NCBI RefSeq assembly: GCF_011074795.1
Contig: NZ_JAAMPF010000018.1
Span: forward strand, 186,001 to 250,000
DNA: 64,000 nucleotides
DNA from: Marinobacter salicampi
GTDB taxonomy: Bacteria > Pseudomonadota > Gammaproteobacteria > Pseudomonadales > Oleiphilaceae
Reading direction: 5' to 3'
Below are positions 54,635-63,511 of the stretch, piece after piece; the first letter of the stretch is position 1; every line of letters begins with the position of its first letter. A model generated the notes under the pieces. That model was not told the DNA's origin. It saw only the letters and a program-made list of their open reading frames with translations, and did no database searches. A program made the position numbers and the translations under genes.

Positions 54635-55387
54635 TCACATGGATCGCTGATTGACACGCTTCGATACTTCCTCGGCGCTCTCCACCCGCTCGGAATAGCG
54701 GTCCGTCAGATACTCGCTGCGGTCCCGAGTCAGCAGGGTGAACTTCACCAGTTCCTCCATCACATCCACGATCCGGTTGTAATAGGGAGACGGAAGCATG
54801 CGGTCATTGTCATCGAACTCGGTGAACGCCTTGGGCACCGACGACTGGTTGGGAATGGTCACCATGCGCATCCAGCGCCCCAGCACCCGCAACTGGTTCA
54901 CCGCATTGAAGGACTGGGAGCCTCCGCAGACCTGCATGACCGCGAGTGTCTTGCCCTGGGTGGGGCGCATGCCGCCAATGGAGAGGGGAATCCAGTCGAT
55001 CTGGGTTTTCATGACGCCCGTCATGGCGCCATGACGCTCCGGGGAGCACCACACCATCCCCTCGGACCATTCGGCCAGATCCCGCAGCTCCTGGACTTTG
55101 GGGTGCGATGCTTCTTCGGCATCGGCCAATGGCAGGCCCCGCGGGTCATATATGCGGGTTTCCGCACCCATGGCGTCTAGCAGGCGAGCGGCTTCCTCCA
55201 CCACCAGACGGCTGAATGAGCGTGCCCGCAGGGAGCCATACAGAAGCAGGACTCTCGGGGGGTGAGTCGAGGACAGAACGCCAGAGAACTGGTCCGGCTT
55301 GGGCCTGACGAGCTGCCCCTGGTCGATATTCGGAAGGTCCTGGGGAATGGTCACGATATTCGGAGTCTCCGGCCTGCGTATTGTCAT
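54635..55387 (-). CDS. arsH: ArsH, NADPH-dependent FMN reductase of arsenic operons
   Basis: A 250-residue flavodoxin-like protein with the FMN-phosphate motif [13 protein letters not shown] (about 48-60), [12 protein letters not shown], and [16 protein letters not shown], which is typical of ArsH. In other bacteria ArsH oxidises trivalent organoarsenicals and reduces quinones or Fe(III), giving resistance to methylarsenite. It is the first gene of the minus-strand ars operon, 10 bp from acr3. Confidence 0.96.
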   Translation of the reverse strand: MTIRRPETPNIVTIPQDLPNIDQGQLVRPKPDQFSGVLSSTHPPRVLLLYGSLRARSFSRLVVEEAARLLDAMGAETRIYDPRGLPLADAEEASHPKVQELRDLAEWSEGMVWCSPERHGAMTGVMKTQIDWIPLSIGGMRPTQGKTLAVMQVCGGSQSFNAVNQLRVLGRWMRMVTIPNQSSVPKAFTEFDDNDRMLPSPYYNRIVDVMEELVKFTLLTRDRSEYLTDRYSERVESAEEVSKRVNQRSM

Positions 55388-55419
55388 GTGGCAGTCTTTA
55401 CTTTGTCATGTTCAACGCA

Positions 55420-55473
55420 TAATATCCGGAATTAAGAATATAACGCAATCTGAATATACGGTGAAACGAATAT
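55420..55473. promoter_or_regulatory. Array of four (T/G)AATAT hexamers with 16-bp period (candidate ArsR operators)
   Basis: TAATAT at 55420 and GAATAT at 55436, 55452 and 55468 begin exactly 16 bp apart in the 84-bp gap between the divergent arsH and arsC-arsR genes. The last overlaps the ATG (55472). ArsR proteins bind AT-rich sites near their promoters, so these are probable operator half-sites. Confidence 0.65.
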
Positions 55474-56236
55474 GAAGCGCCGAGTCCTGTTTATATGTAC
55501 TGCCAACAGCGCACGCTCACTGATGGCTGAAGCCCTGCTGCGGAACATGGCCGGGGATCGGTTCGATGTACACAGCGCCGGTACGGAGCCAGGGCAGGCC
55601 CATCCTATGGCGCTGCAGGTACTGTCCGAAGCAGGGGTCCCGGTGGAGGGGCTTCATAGCAAGGCCCTTGGCCAATTGCAGAACGAACCCTGGGATTATG
55701 TCATTACGCTGTGTGAAAAGGCGGCCAATGAATGCGGTTCCATCTGCCAGCCGGCCCAGCAGATTGCCTGGGACTTCCCGGACCCGGCGCCGGCGAATCG
55801 TCATGCCACATTCATGCTGACCCTGAAAGAACTGAGGGAGCGCATCGGGTTGTTTACGCTGGTCCATCAGAAACAAACGGGCCTGAAGCCGGCGGACTTT
55901 AACCCGGTTTCTGTGTTCAAGGCACTGGCGGATGACCTGCGGCTGGCGGCCCTGCTGCTAATCCGCGACCAGCGCAAACTGTGCGTCTGCGAACTGACCG
56001 AGGCCCTGGATGTGTCCCAGCCCAAGGTCAGTCGTCACCTGGCCATTCTGCGGGATACCGGACTGGTGGAAACCGAGCGCCGCGGCCAATGGGTCTATTA
56101 TTTTCTTAGTGCCAGTCTGCCGGCCTGGCTGGTACGGGTGCTGGAAGAAACGGCGAAAGCCAGCCAGGCACTGACCGGGCGTCCGCTGGAACGTCTGCAG
56201 GTGATGGCTGACAGGCCAGAAGTCCCATGCCCATGA
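55472..56236 (+). CDS. ArsC-ArsR fusion: LMW-phosphatase-type arsenate reductase with C-terminal ArsR repressor domain
   Basis: A 254-residue two-domain protein. Residues 1-135 are a low-molecular-weight phosphatase fold with the CX5R loop Cys9-Arg15 (CTANSAR), resolving cysteines Cys81 and Cys88, and DFPDP with the general-acid Asp. Residues 145-225 are an ArsR/SmtB winged helix with the metalloid-binding pair Cys171-x-Cys173 (KLCVCEL) and recognition helix near SQPKVSRHLAIL. It may both reduce arsenate and repress the operon. It leads the plus-strand ars operon and overlaps a candidate operator. Confidence 0.92.
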   Translation: MKRRVLFICTANSARSLMAEALLRNMAGDRFDVHSAGTEPGQAHPMALQVLSEAGVPVEGLHSKALGQLQNEPWDYVITLCEKAANECGSICQPAQQIAWDFPDPAPANRHATFMLTLKELRERIGLFTLVHQKQTGLKPADFNPVSVFKALADDLRLAALLLIRDQRKLCVCELTEALDVSQPKVSRHLAILRDTGLVETERRGQWVYYFLSASLPAWLVRVLEETAKASQALTGRPLERLQVMADRPEVPCP

Positions 56237-56282
56237 CGGACAGCAGCGTCCGCTGATTCATCGAATTATATGGAGTTAACCA

Positions 56283-57287
56283 ATGAGCAAGATCAAGGTA
56301 GGCATTAACGGTTTTGGCCGCATGGGACGCCTGTCACTGCGTGCAGCCTGGGGATGGCCCGACATGGAGTTCGTAGCGGTCAATGACCCGGGCGGGGACG
56401 CCGCGACACTGGCACACCTGCTCAATTTCGACAGCGTTCATGGGACCTGGGCCCATGGGGCTGAAGCCGACGGCGACGACATCGTTATTGAAGGTCAGCG
56501 TATCCGTGTCACCCGCAACAAGGCCATCGGCGATACCGACTGGTCCGGCTGTGATCTGGTGATCGAAGCCAGTGGGGTCAACAAGAAAGTGGACGCTCTT
56601 CAGGGTTACCTGGACCAGGGCGTAAAGCGTGTAGTGGTCACTGCACCTGTGAAAGAAACGGGTGCGAAGAACATAGTCATGGGCGTCAATGAGCACATTT
56701 TCGATCCGGCCCATGATCGGATTGTCACGGCTGCTTCCTGCACCACCAACTGTCTGGCACCGGTGGTGAAGGTGATCCACGAGAAGCTGGGGATCAAGCA
56801 CGGCTCCATCACCACGATTCACAGCCTGACCAATACCCAGACCATTCTCGACGCTCCCCACAAGGACCTGCGTCGGGCCCGGGCCTGTGGCAGTTCGTTG
56901 ATCCCCACTTCCACCGGCTCAGCCACGGCCATTATTGAGATCTTCCCGGAACTCAAGGGCCGGCTCGATGGCCATGCGGTGCGGGTCCCATTGACCAATG
57001 CGTCGCTGACCGATTGCGTCTTTGAAGTGGAGAAAGCCACCGACCGTGACACCGTGAACCAGTTGCTCCGGGAAGCGGCCGAGGGCGAACTGAAAGACAT
57101 CCTGGGCTATGAAGAGCGCCCGCTGGTGTCCATCGACTACAAGACCGACCCACGCTCGTCCATCGTTGATGCCCTGTCCACCCTGGTGGTCAACGGCACC
57201 CAGGTGAAAATCTACGCCTGGTATGACAACGAATGGGGTTACGCCAACCGCACGGTGGAGCTGGCGCGCAAGGTAGGCTTGGCCTGA
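56283..57287 (+). CDS. gap: ArsJ-associated glyceraldehyde-3-phosphate dehydrogenase
   Basis: A 334-residue GAPDH: NAD motif INGFGRMGR at residues 8-16, and the catalytic Cys in [11 protein letters not shown] (about 153-163). Its position between the arsenate gene and arsJ shows its role: known GAPDHs of this kind form unstable 1-arseno-3-phosphoglycerate from arsenate, which ArsJ then expels. A role in general glycolysis is not excluded but is less likely. It lies 46 bp after the fusion gene and 1 bp before arsJ. Confidence 0.95.
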   Translation: MSKIKVGINGFGRMGRLSLRAAWGWPDMEFVAVNDPGGDAATLAHLLNFDSVHGTWAHGAEADGDDIVIEGQRIRVTRNKAIGDTDWSGCDLVIEASGVNKKVDALQGYLDQGVKRVVVTAPVKETGAKNIVMGVNEHIFDPAHDRIVTAASCTTNCLAPVVKVIHEKLGIKHGSITTIHSLTNTQTILDAPHKDLRRARACGSSLIPTSTGSATAIIEIFPELKGRLDGHAVRVPLTNASLTDCVFEVEKATDRDTVNQLLREAAEGELKDILGYEERPLVSIDYKTDPRSSIVDALSTLVVNGTQVKIYAWYDNEWGYANRTVELARKVGLA

Positions 57288-57288
57288 C

Positions 57289-58491
57289 ATGACCCCTGCC
57301 ATCCGTCAGTACCTGGTTATCACCGGCAACTACTGGGCTTTTACCCTGACGGACGGGGCCCTGCGGATGCTGGTGGTGCTGCACTTCCACCAGCTGGGCT
57401 ACTCGCCCCTGGAAATAGCCCTGCTGTTCATCTTCTACGAGTTCTTCGGGGTGGTGACGAACCTGGTCGGTGGCTACCTGGGCGCCCGCATGGGCCTGAA
57501 CCGCACCATGAACATCGGCCTGTTTCTGCAGATCTTCGCCCTTGCCATGCTGGCAGTGCCGGCGGCCATGCTCACCGTGCCCTGGGTAATGGCGGCCCAG
57601 GCGCTTTCCGGCATTGCCAAGGACCTGAACAAGATGTCCGCCAAGAGCGGCATCAAGCTGCTGGTGCCGGATGCGGAGCAGGGCAAACTCTACAAGTGGG
57701 TGGCCATACTCACTGGTTCCAAGAATACCCTGAAGGGTGTGGGTTTCTTCCTTGGCGGCGTGCTGCTGATGGCCGCCGGGTTCACGGGCGCCGTAATATT
57801 CATGGCCGTGGCTCTCGGCCTGGTCTGGCTGCTCAGTCTGTTCCTGCTTAAGGCTGAGCTGGGCAAGAGCAAGGCCAAACCGAAGTTCAGCGAAATCCTG
57901 TCGAAGAGCCGCGCAATCAATGTGCTGTCGGCAGCGCGCATGTTCCTGTTCGGTGCCCGTGACGTCTGGTTTGTGGTGGCGCTGCCGGTTTACCTGTCGA
58001 CGGTGTTCGGCTGGGATCACTGGCGGGTAGGAGGATTCATGGCCAGCTGGATTATTGGCTATGGCTTTATCCAGGCGATTGCCCCTCGCATTACCGGCAA
58101 TATGGAAAACAAACAGCCAGCAGTGCTCTGGGCAGCCGCCCTGGCGCTGATCCCCGCTGCCATTGCCGTGGGCCTGATGGCAGGCGGGTCGCCACAACTG
58201 GTGGTTGTGGGTGGCTTGCTGCTGTTCGGCGTGCTCTTCGCCATCAACTCGTCCCTGCACAGCTACCTGATTGTCAGTTACGCCCGGGGCGATGGCGTAT
58301 CGCTGGATGTGGGTTTCTATTACATGTCCAATGCCGCGGGTAGACTGCTGGGCACCCTCCTCTCTGGCTGGGTCTACCAGGCGTACGGCCTTGAAGCCTG
58401 TTTGTGGATTTCATCGGGGCTGGTGGCAACGGCTGCCCTGCTTTCCGTACTATTGCCAGACAAGCGGTCGGTGACGCTTGAGCGGGCCTGA
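57289..58491 (+). CDS. arsJ: ArsJ, organoarsenical (1-arseno-3-phosphoglycerate) efflux MFS transporter
   Basis: A 400-residue major facilitator with about 11-12 helices. The segment GIAKDLNKMSAKSGIKLL near residue 105 and the general match to ArsJ are clear, and the gene follows the GAPDH gene by one base. It exports the arsenylated sugar phosphate out of the cell, where it breaks down to arsenate. Together these genes give an arsenate-efflux route that does not need reduction. Confidence 0.96.
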   Translation: MTPAIRQYLVITGNYWAFTLTDGALRMLVVLHFHQLGYSPLEIALLFIFYEFFGVVTNLVGGYLGARMGLNRTMNIGLFLQIFALAMLAVPAAMLTVPWVMAAQALSGIAKDLNKMSAKSGIKLLVPDAEQGKLYKWVAILTGSKNTLKGVGFFLGGVLLMAAGFTGAVIFMAVALGLVWLLSLFLLKAELGKSKAKPKFSEILSKSRAINVLSAARMFLFGARDVWFVVALPVYLSTVFGWDHWRVGGFMASWIIGYGFIQAIAPRITGNMENKQPAVLWAAALALIPAAIAVGLMAGGSPQLVVVGGLLLFGVLFAINSSLHSYLIVSYARGDGVSLDVGFYYMSNAAGRLLGTLLSGWVYQAYGLEACLWISSGLVATAALLSVLLPDKRSVTLERA

Positions 58492-58587
58492 GGCCGGACA
58501 GGCATTCCGCCAACCCCAACGAAGTTGGTTGTCGGCAGGGTCCTGTGCAAAAGTGTAAACATAACTGCGCAGCCATAGTGAGCTATT

Positions 58588-59196
58588 TTGACCCACCTCT
58601 TGCTGGAAAATGTCAGCGTTGGCGACCTGAGTGATGTATCGCTGGCAGTGGCCGCCGGACAGGTGATTTGCCTGTCAGGACCTTCGGGCAGCGGCAAAAG
58701 TCGTCTGTTGCGGGCGGTGGCTGACCTGGAGCCCCATGGTGGAGTCATTTCCCTGGCTGGTGCCAACCAGCAGTCCATGCCGGCACACCAGTGGAGAAGC
58801 CGCGTGGCGATGGTGCCTTCTGATAGTCAGTGGTGGTTTGATGAGGTGGGTGGTCATTTCCCAGATAAAGGGAATGAGCGACTGCCCTCGGCTCTGGGTT
58901 TTCCGCCGGATGTGATGGAGTGGTCGGTCAGTCGACTGTCATCCGGTGAGCGACAGCGGTTGGCCCTCTGGCGAGCCCTTGTCCTGCAGCCCGAAGCACT
59001 GCTATTGGACGAACCTACCGCCAATCTGGATGGCAGGACCACGGAAACGGTTGAACGCTGGTTGCTCGAAGAAATCCGCCAGCGACAGATCGCCACGCTG
59101 TGGGTTGCCCATGAGCCGGCGCAGATTCACCGTGTGGCAGACGCCCATTACCAGATTCACGGCACCAGACTGGAACCTGTCAATGGAAGTGATTGA
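58588..59196 (+). CDS. fetA: ABC transporter ATPase, FetA-like (YbbL family)
   Basis: A 202-residue ATPase with Walker A GPSGSGKSR, signature LSSGERQRLALWR, Walker B LLLDEPTANLD and H-loop VAHEP. It begins with TTG (no nearby ATG in frame). Size and its 14-base overlap with the fetB-like gene identify the FetAB type, which exports iron in E. coli and helps against oxidative stress. Metal specificity here is inferred. Confidence 0.9.
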   Translation: MTHLLLENVSVGDLSDVSLAVAAGQVICLSGPSGSGKSRLLRAVADLEPHGGVISLAGANQQSMPAHQWRSRVAMVPSDSQWWFDEVGGHFPDKGNERLPSALGFPPDVMEWSVSRLSSGERQRLALWRALVLQPEALLLDEPTANLDGRTTETVERWLLEEIRQRQIATLWVAHEPAQIHRVADAHYQIHGTRLEPVNGSD

Positions 59197-59980
59197 TCTG
59201 GCGTGGTGGAAACTTGGGCTGGCGGCTCTGCTGGTTCTTGCCCTGGCCGCAACCGGCTATGTGGCACGCCTGGGCATCACCCGTAGCCTGCTGATTGCCG
59301 CCACTCGCACGGTTATCCAGTTAGCGCTGATCGGGTTGGTGCTCGAAGCGCTGTTCGCTTCCTCCGCATTCTACTGGGTTGCCCTGCTGGCACTGGTCAT
59401 GCTGCTCGCCGCAGGCCGGGAAGTGATGGCGCGCCAGGCACGACGGCTGCAGGGCTGGTGGGCATTCGGCATTGGCACCAGTGCCATGTTTGTCTCGTCG
59501 TTTACGGTTACCGTTCTGGCCCTAACCGTGATCATCGGCCCCGAGCCCTGGTATGCCCCCCAATATGCTATTCCACTGCTAGGGATGATGCTCGGCAATA
59601 CCATGACTGGCGTCAGTCTCGCCCTTGACCGACTCAATGAATCCGTCTGGCACCAGCGAGCCGTCATTGAGAATCGGCTGATGCTGGGCCAGACCTGGCA
59701 GCAGGCACTGGAGGACATCCGCAGGGACGCCATGCGCAGTGGGATGATGCCCTCGATTAACGCCATGGCGGCAGCGGGAATCGTCAGCCTGCCTGGCATG
59801 ATGACCGGCCAGATCCTGGCGGGCAGTCCCCCTTCGGTGGCAGTTAAGTATCAGATTCTGGTGATGCTGATCATTACCGTGGGCACCGGCTTTGGTGCAC
59901 TGATGGCGGTTTCCTGGGGCGGCTGCCGGCTGTTTGACGAACGTGAACGCCTGCGCCTTGATCGGCTGGTAAGGCACTGA
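59183..59980 (+). CDS. fetB: ABC transporter permease, FetB-like (YbbM family)
   Basis: A 265-residue membrane protein with about seven helices. Motifs RTVIQLALIGLVL near the N-terminus, GNTMTGVSLALDR in the centre, and SLPGMMTGQILAGSPP toward the end match UPF0014/FetB. It starts at an ATG inside the fetA reading frame (14-base overlap), so the pair is translationally coupled. Probably exports Fe2+ with FetA. Confidence 0.94.
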   Translation: MEVIDLAWWKLGLAALLVLALAATGYVARLGITRSLLIAATRTVIQLALIGLVLEALFASSAFYWVALLALVMLLAAGREVMARQARRLQGWWAFGIGTSAMFVSSFTVTVLALTVIIGPEPWYAPQYAIPLLGMMLGNTMTGVSLALDRLNESVWHQRAVIENRLMLGQTWQQALEDIRRDAMRSGMMPSINAMAAAGIVSLPGMMTGQILAGSPPSVAVKYQILVMLIITVGTGFGALMAVSWGGCRLFDERERLRLDRLVRH

Positions 59981-60104
59981 ATAGGGGCCGTTGGCCCACC
60001 AGGGTTGATACTCGGATGGGCGCCGGCCCGGTCAGTACAGCCCCAAGTACAGCCAGACCTGATGCTTTGCCAGCACGTCTCGCACGGATCAGGCCGCAGT
60101 CTGT

Positions 60105-61049
60105 TCAGATGGAAGGGGTAACGAAATCCGGTGAGATGCCGGAAAGCTCAATGCAGCTGTTGATGTCCATTCCCGCCAGGGAGCCGTGGTCGCTCACCAG
60201 CAAGGTTGCCATACCGGCGGCGCGGGCGCCGAGAATGTCGGTATGCAGGGTATCGCCCACCATCAGCACGCGGTGGGCCGGTATGTCGGTCAGCCGGCTC
60301 AGTACGGCGGCGAAGGCCGGCCCGTAGGGCTTGCCAAAGAAGAGGGGGCTGATGCCAGTCTGCTCGCGGAGTTTGTGGGCGAAAAAACCGGGTTCCAGGG
60401 TCAGGCAGTCGCCCCGGGGCGCCACCAGGTCGGGATTAGCGACATCGAGTGGGCGTTTACGACGTTTCAGGCTGGCCATCAGTTGGGCCTGCAGGACCTC
60501 GTTCCAGTTCTCGCTGCTCAGGAAGATGAAGCCATCGAAGTCATCCAGTTCCTGGTCGGTGATCCCCGCCTGCACGGGTCGCTGTACGATGGACGGCAAT
60601 GTGTGACTGTCGGACTGGGGCGGTGCAATCACGCCCCAGGTGCCTGGCCGGGGGTGGCGGGCAAGGGAGTCTTCCAGCAGCCAGCGACTTGAGATGATCT
60701 GGTTTTCGGTGAGATTAAACCCCATGCGCTGGTATTTTTCTGCCAGGACCGGCTGGCTGGCGGTGGCGGCGTTGGACAGCACCAGCACCGGTTTGCCCAT
60801 AGCCTGCAGGATAGACAAACGGTCCACCGCACCCGGAATAACCCTTGGCCCGGTATTCAAAACCCCAAACGCGTCAAACACAAAGGCGTCGAACTCTGAA
60901 GCCAATGGTGCCAGGGACTCAACCCTGCGGGCAGCCCCGGTGCTTGCCCCCGACGCCGGTAGCTGATCGCCCAGCCGCTGGTACTGAGTAAATGCCCAGG
61001 CAGGGGTTGGGGTAACGCCTTCAAAACAAATGGGGTGGGTATCGATCAT
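60105..61049 (-). CDS. HAD-superfamily hydrolase (TIGR01459/NagD-like) after phn transporter genes
   Basis: A 314-residue class IIA HAD protein. Nucleophile Asp59 sits in FDAFGVLNTG; the usual second Asp two residues on (general acid) is Phe61. The late motif VGDTLHTDILGA near residue 275 is intact, and FFGKPYGPAF provides the Lys. Loss of the second Asp is known in this subfamily and predicts poor phosphatase activity or a different reaction. It begins only 4 bp after phnE, so it is probably co-transcribed with the phosphonate-type transporter. Confidence 0.85.
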   Translation of the reverse strand: MIDTHPICFEGVTPTPAWAFTQYQRLGDQLPASGASTGAARRVESLAPLASEFDAFVFDAFGVLNTGPRVIPGAVDRLSILQAMGKPVLVLSNAATASQPVLAEKYQRMGFNLTENQIISSRWLLEDSLARHPRPGTWGVIAPPQSDSHTLPSIVQRPVQAGITDQELDDFDGFIFLSSENWNEVLQAQLMASLKRRKRPLDVANPDLVAPRGDCLTLEPGFFAHKLREQTGISPLFFGKPYGPAFAAVLSRLTDIPAHRVLMVGDTLHTDILGARAAGMATLLVSDHGSLAGMDINSCIELSGISPDFVTPSI

Positions 61050-61053
61050 CGCC

Positions 61054-61872
61054 TCAGATTACCGCCTGGCGCACCTTTGCGGAAACCCATTCAGCGATAA
61101 CCACCGTGGCCAGGATGACCACGAAAATCATCGCCACCTGATTCCAGGCCAGGGTTGCCAGGGAGGCGCTGAGCTGGATGCCCAGGCCGCCGGCACCGAC
61201 CAAACCCAGGATGGTGGATTCACGAATGTTGATGTCCCAGCGGAACACACTGATGCCCCAGAACGCCGGCAGGATCTGCGGCACAATGGCGTAGTCGATA
61301 ACCTGGGCGCCACTGGCACCAGTGGCCCGGATGGCTTCCACCTGGGTGGTATCAATTTCCTCGATGGCCTCGTAGAGAAGCTTGGCCACAAAGCCGATGG
61401 AGCGCAGCCCGATGGCAAACACACCCGCCAACAATCCGGGCCCGATAATCGCCACCAGCAGCAGCGCCCAGATCAGCGAATTGATTGAGCGTGATGCAAC
61501 GATAACCAGAAGTGCCACAGGGCGAACGAAACGCGTGCTGGGGGTGGTGTTGGTGGCCGCAAGAAAAGCCACGGGTATGGCAATGGCTACCCCCATCAGC
61601 GTACCCAGGGTGGCAATGTTAATGGTGTCCCACAGCGGTGCCCAGAGCTCATCAATATAACCCCAGGCGGGCGGGAACATTCGGCCGCCAATATCCGCGG
61701 CCTGATCCGGCGCATCACTGACAAAAGCCCAGATGGTGTTTTCGTTCATCAGTTGCCAGCAGAACACGGTCAGCGCCACCAGCGAGAACCAGCCCAGCCA
61801 GTGGATCAGGGTCTGCGTACGAGTACGGTAATGCCATACAGGTGTGGAGGAATTGCGCGTCACTGGACCCAC
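61054..61872 (-). CDS. phnE: Phosphonate ABC transporter permease PhnE (second copy)
   Basis: A 272-residue permease with six helices and the EAA-loop motif TTQVEAIRATGASGAQVIDYA (about 168-188). It resembles the gene immediately upstream (61860-62675) and overlaps it by 13 bp. Two unequal PhnE subunits are common in marine phn-type transporters and form a heterodimer. It should import phosphonate or phosphite. Confidence 0.94.
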   Translation of the reverse strand: MGPVTRNSSTPVWHYRTRTQTLIHWLGWFSLVALTVFCWQLMNENTIWAFVSDAPDQAADIGGRMFPPAWGYIDELWAPLWDTINIATLGTLMGVAIAIPVAFLAATNTTPSTRFVRPVALLVIVASRSINSLIWALLLVAIIGPGLLAGVFAIGLRSIGFVAKLLYEAIEEIDTTQVEAIRATGASGAQVIDYAIVPQILPAFWGISVFRWDINIRESTILGLVGAGGLGIQLSASLATLAWNQVAMIFVVILATVVIAEWVSAKVRQAVI

Positions 61873-62675
61873 CTGCGAACGTAGGAAGAAGAGTATTCAA
61901 CCACTAGCACGATGGCGATGATAATGATCAGGATGGCGCCGGCGGAGTCATACTCGTAGCGGTCGATGGCCGTGTTCAGGGTGGCACCAATGCCACCTGC
62001 ACCGACAATACCGATAACAGCCGATTCCCTGAAGTTGATGTCCAGCCGGTAAAGGGACAGGCCCACCAATCGGGGCATTACCTGGGGCTGTATCGCATAG
62101 TTGACCACCTGCCACCAACCGGCGCCGGTGGCCCGGATGGCTTCGATCTGACTCGGGTCGCATTCTTCGATATCTTCCGCCAGCAATTTTGACAGAAAGC
62201 CGATGCTGGTAAAGGCCAGGGTCAGGAATCCCGCGAAGGGCCCGAACCCGAACATGGCCACAAGAAGAATGGCAATGATGATTTCCTGAAACGAGCGCGA
62301 CAGGGTAATGATTCCACGGCAAGCCAGGTAAACGGGCATGGGTGCCAGATTACGGGCGGCGCCGATCCCGATGGGGACGGAAATCAGGATGCCGGCAACC
62401 GTCGAGGTCACGGTCATGGTGAGGCTCTCGGTCAACCCTTCCCGGATGTCACGCCAGCGGGTGGTGAAATCAGGAGTGAGGAAGCCTTCCACGAACTTCC
62501 AGCCCCGGTCCAGGCCCAGCCAGACCCTCTGCCAGTCAATGTCTATGGTTTGGACTGCGAGCACCAGGTAGATAAGCGCACCGGTATAGATCGCCCAGCG
62601 CCACAGGGTATGGGTGAAAATGACCGGGGGTCGTTTCCAGGTTGTTGGGCGCTGATGAGAGATTTGCGCCTGCAT
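61860..62675 (-). CDS. phnE: Phosphonate ABC transporter permease PhnE (first copy)
   Basis: A 271-residue permease with the EAA motif PSQIEAIRATGAGWWQVVNY and ending signature NFRESAVIGIVGAGGIG seen in PhnE. It starts directly after the phnC stop, with no gap, and overlaps the second phnE by 13 bp. It forms the membrane part of the importer with that gene. Confidence 0.95.
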   Translation of the reverse strand: MQAQISHQRPTTWKRPPVIFTHTLWRWAIYTGALIYLVLAVQTIDIDWQRVWLGLDRGWKFVEGFLTPDFTTRWRDIREGLTESLTMTVTSTVAGILISVPIGIGAARNLAPMPVYLACRGIITLSRSFQEIIIAILLVAMFGFGPFAGFLTLAFTSIGFLSKLLAEDIEECDPSQIEAIRATGAGWWQVVNYAIQPQVMPRLVGLSLYRLDINFRESAVIGIVGAGGIGATLNTAIDRYEYDSAGAILIIIIAIVLVVEYSSSYVRRWVQ

Positions 62676-63491
62676 CTATACTCCCTCCGCCAGGTCCACC
62701 GTTGGCGTGCGGGTCTGCTCGCTGTCAGGTTCTTCACCTCGCATACGGGTCCAGTCCTCGTCGCCGAAAATACGGGTAAGAACCTGATCGGTCAGCGCTC
62801 TGGGTGATCCATCAAAGACGACTTCCCCGGCCCGTAGTCCGATAATTCTGTCAGTGAACTGTTGCGCCAGCATCACGTCATGGATGTTGATGATGGCCGG
62901 CAGGTTGCGTTCCCGGCAGGCACTACCGATCAGCCGCATGATCTGCCGGGACGTTTTCGGGTCCAGCGAGGCGGTCGGCTCGTCCACCAGCAGCAGTTCC
63001 GGATTCTGCTCCAGGGCTCTGGCAATGCCCACCCGCTGCCTTTGTCCCCCCGATAGGGCATCAGCCCGCTTGTTAAAATAGTCCGAAAGCCCGACCTTTT
63101 CCAGCAGCGAGAAAGCCTGGGACACATCCTCAGGTGAATAGCGACGCAGGAATGACCTCCAGGCGGGCACGTAGCCCAACCGCCCGGAAAGAACATTCTC
63201 CATAACCGTCAGACGCTCTACCAGGGCGTATTCCTGGAAAATCATTCCGATGCGCCGGCGGGCGCGGCGCAAGGCTCGGCCTTTGAGCCGCGCCAGGTTC
63301 GTATCCCCCAGAGTGATGGTGCCCTCAGAGGGCTCCACCAAACGGTTGATGCAGCGGATCAGGGTGGATTTCCCCGCACCTGAGGGACCAATCAGCCCCA
63401 CCACCTGGCCGGCAGTCACCTCGAAGGTGACCTGGCGCAGGGCAGTGTCGCCGGTGGCGTAGGTTTTGGACAGCTTGTCGAGTTTAAGCAC
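62676..63491 (-). CDS. phnC: Phosphonate ABC transporter ATPase PhnC
   Basis: A 271-residue ATPase with Walker [10 protein letters not shown] (about 36-44), the PhnC-typical stretch [19 protein letters not shown], signature [15 protein letters not shown], and Walker [12 protein letters not shown]. It lies 20 bp after phnD, as expected for the phnDCEE order. It energises import across the inner membrane. Confidence 0.96.
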   Translation of the reverse strand: MLKLDKLSKTYATGDTALRQVTFEVTAGQVVGLIGPSGAGKSTLIRCINRLVEPSEGTITLGDTNLARLKGRALRRARRRIGMIFQEYALVERLTVMENVLSGRLGYVPAWRSFLRRYSPEDVSQAFSLLEKVGLSDYFNKRADALSGGQRQRVGIARALEQNPELLLVDEPTASLDPKTSRQIMRLIGSACRERNLPAIINIHDVMLAQQFTDRIIGLRAGEVVFDGSPRALTDQVLTRIFGDEDWTRMRGEEPDSEQTRTPTVDLAEGV

Positions 63492-63511
63492 GTTTAACGG
63501 TTACCACTTTT

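Noticed and set aside
57190..58260. Minus-strand frame of 356 codons over arsJ
   Set aside because: His/Gln-rich translation typical of an antisense of a membrane protein gene; arsJ is certain.
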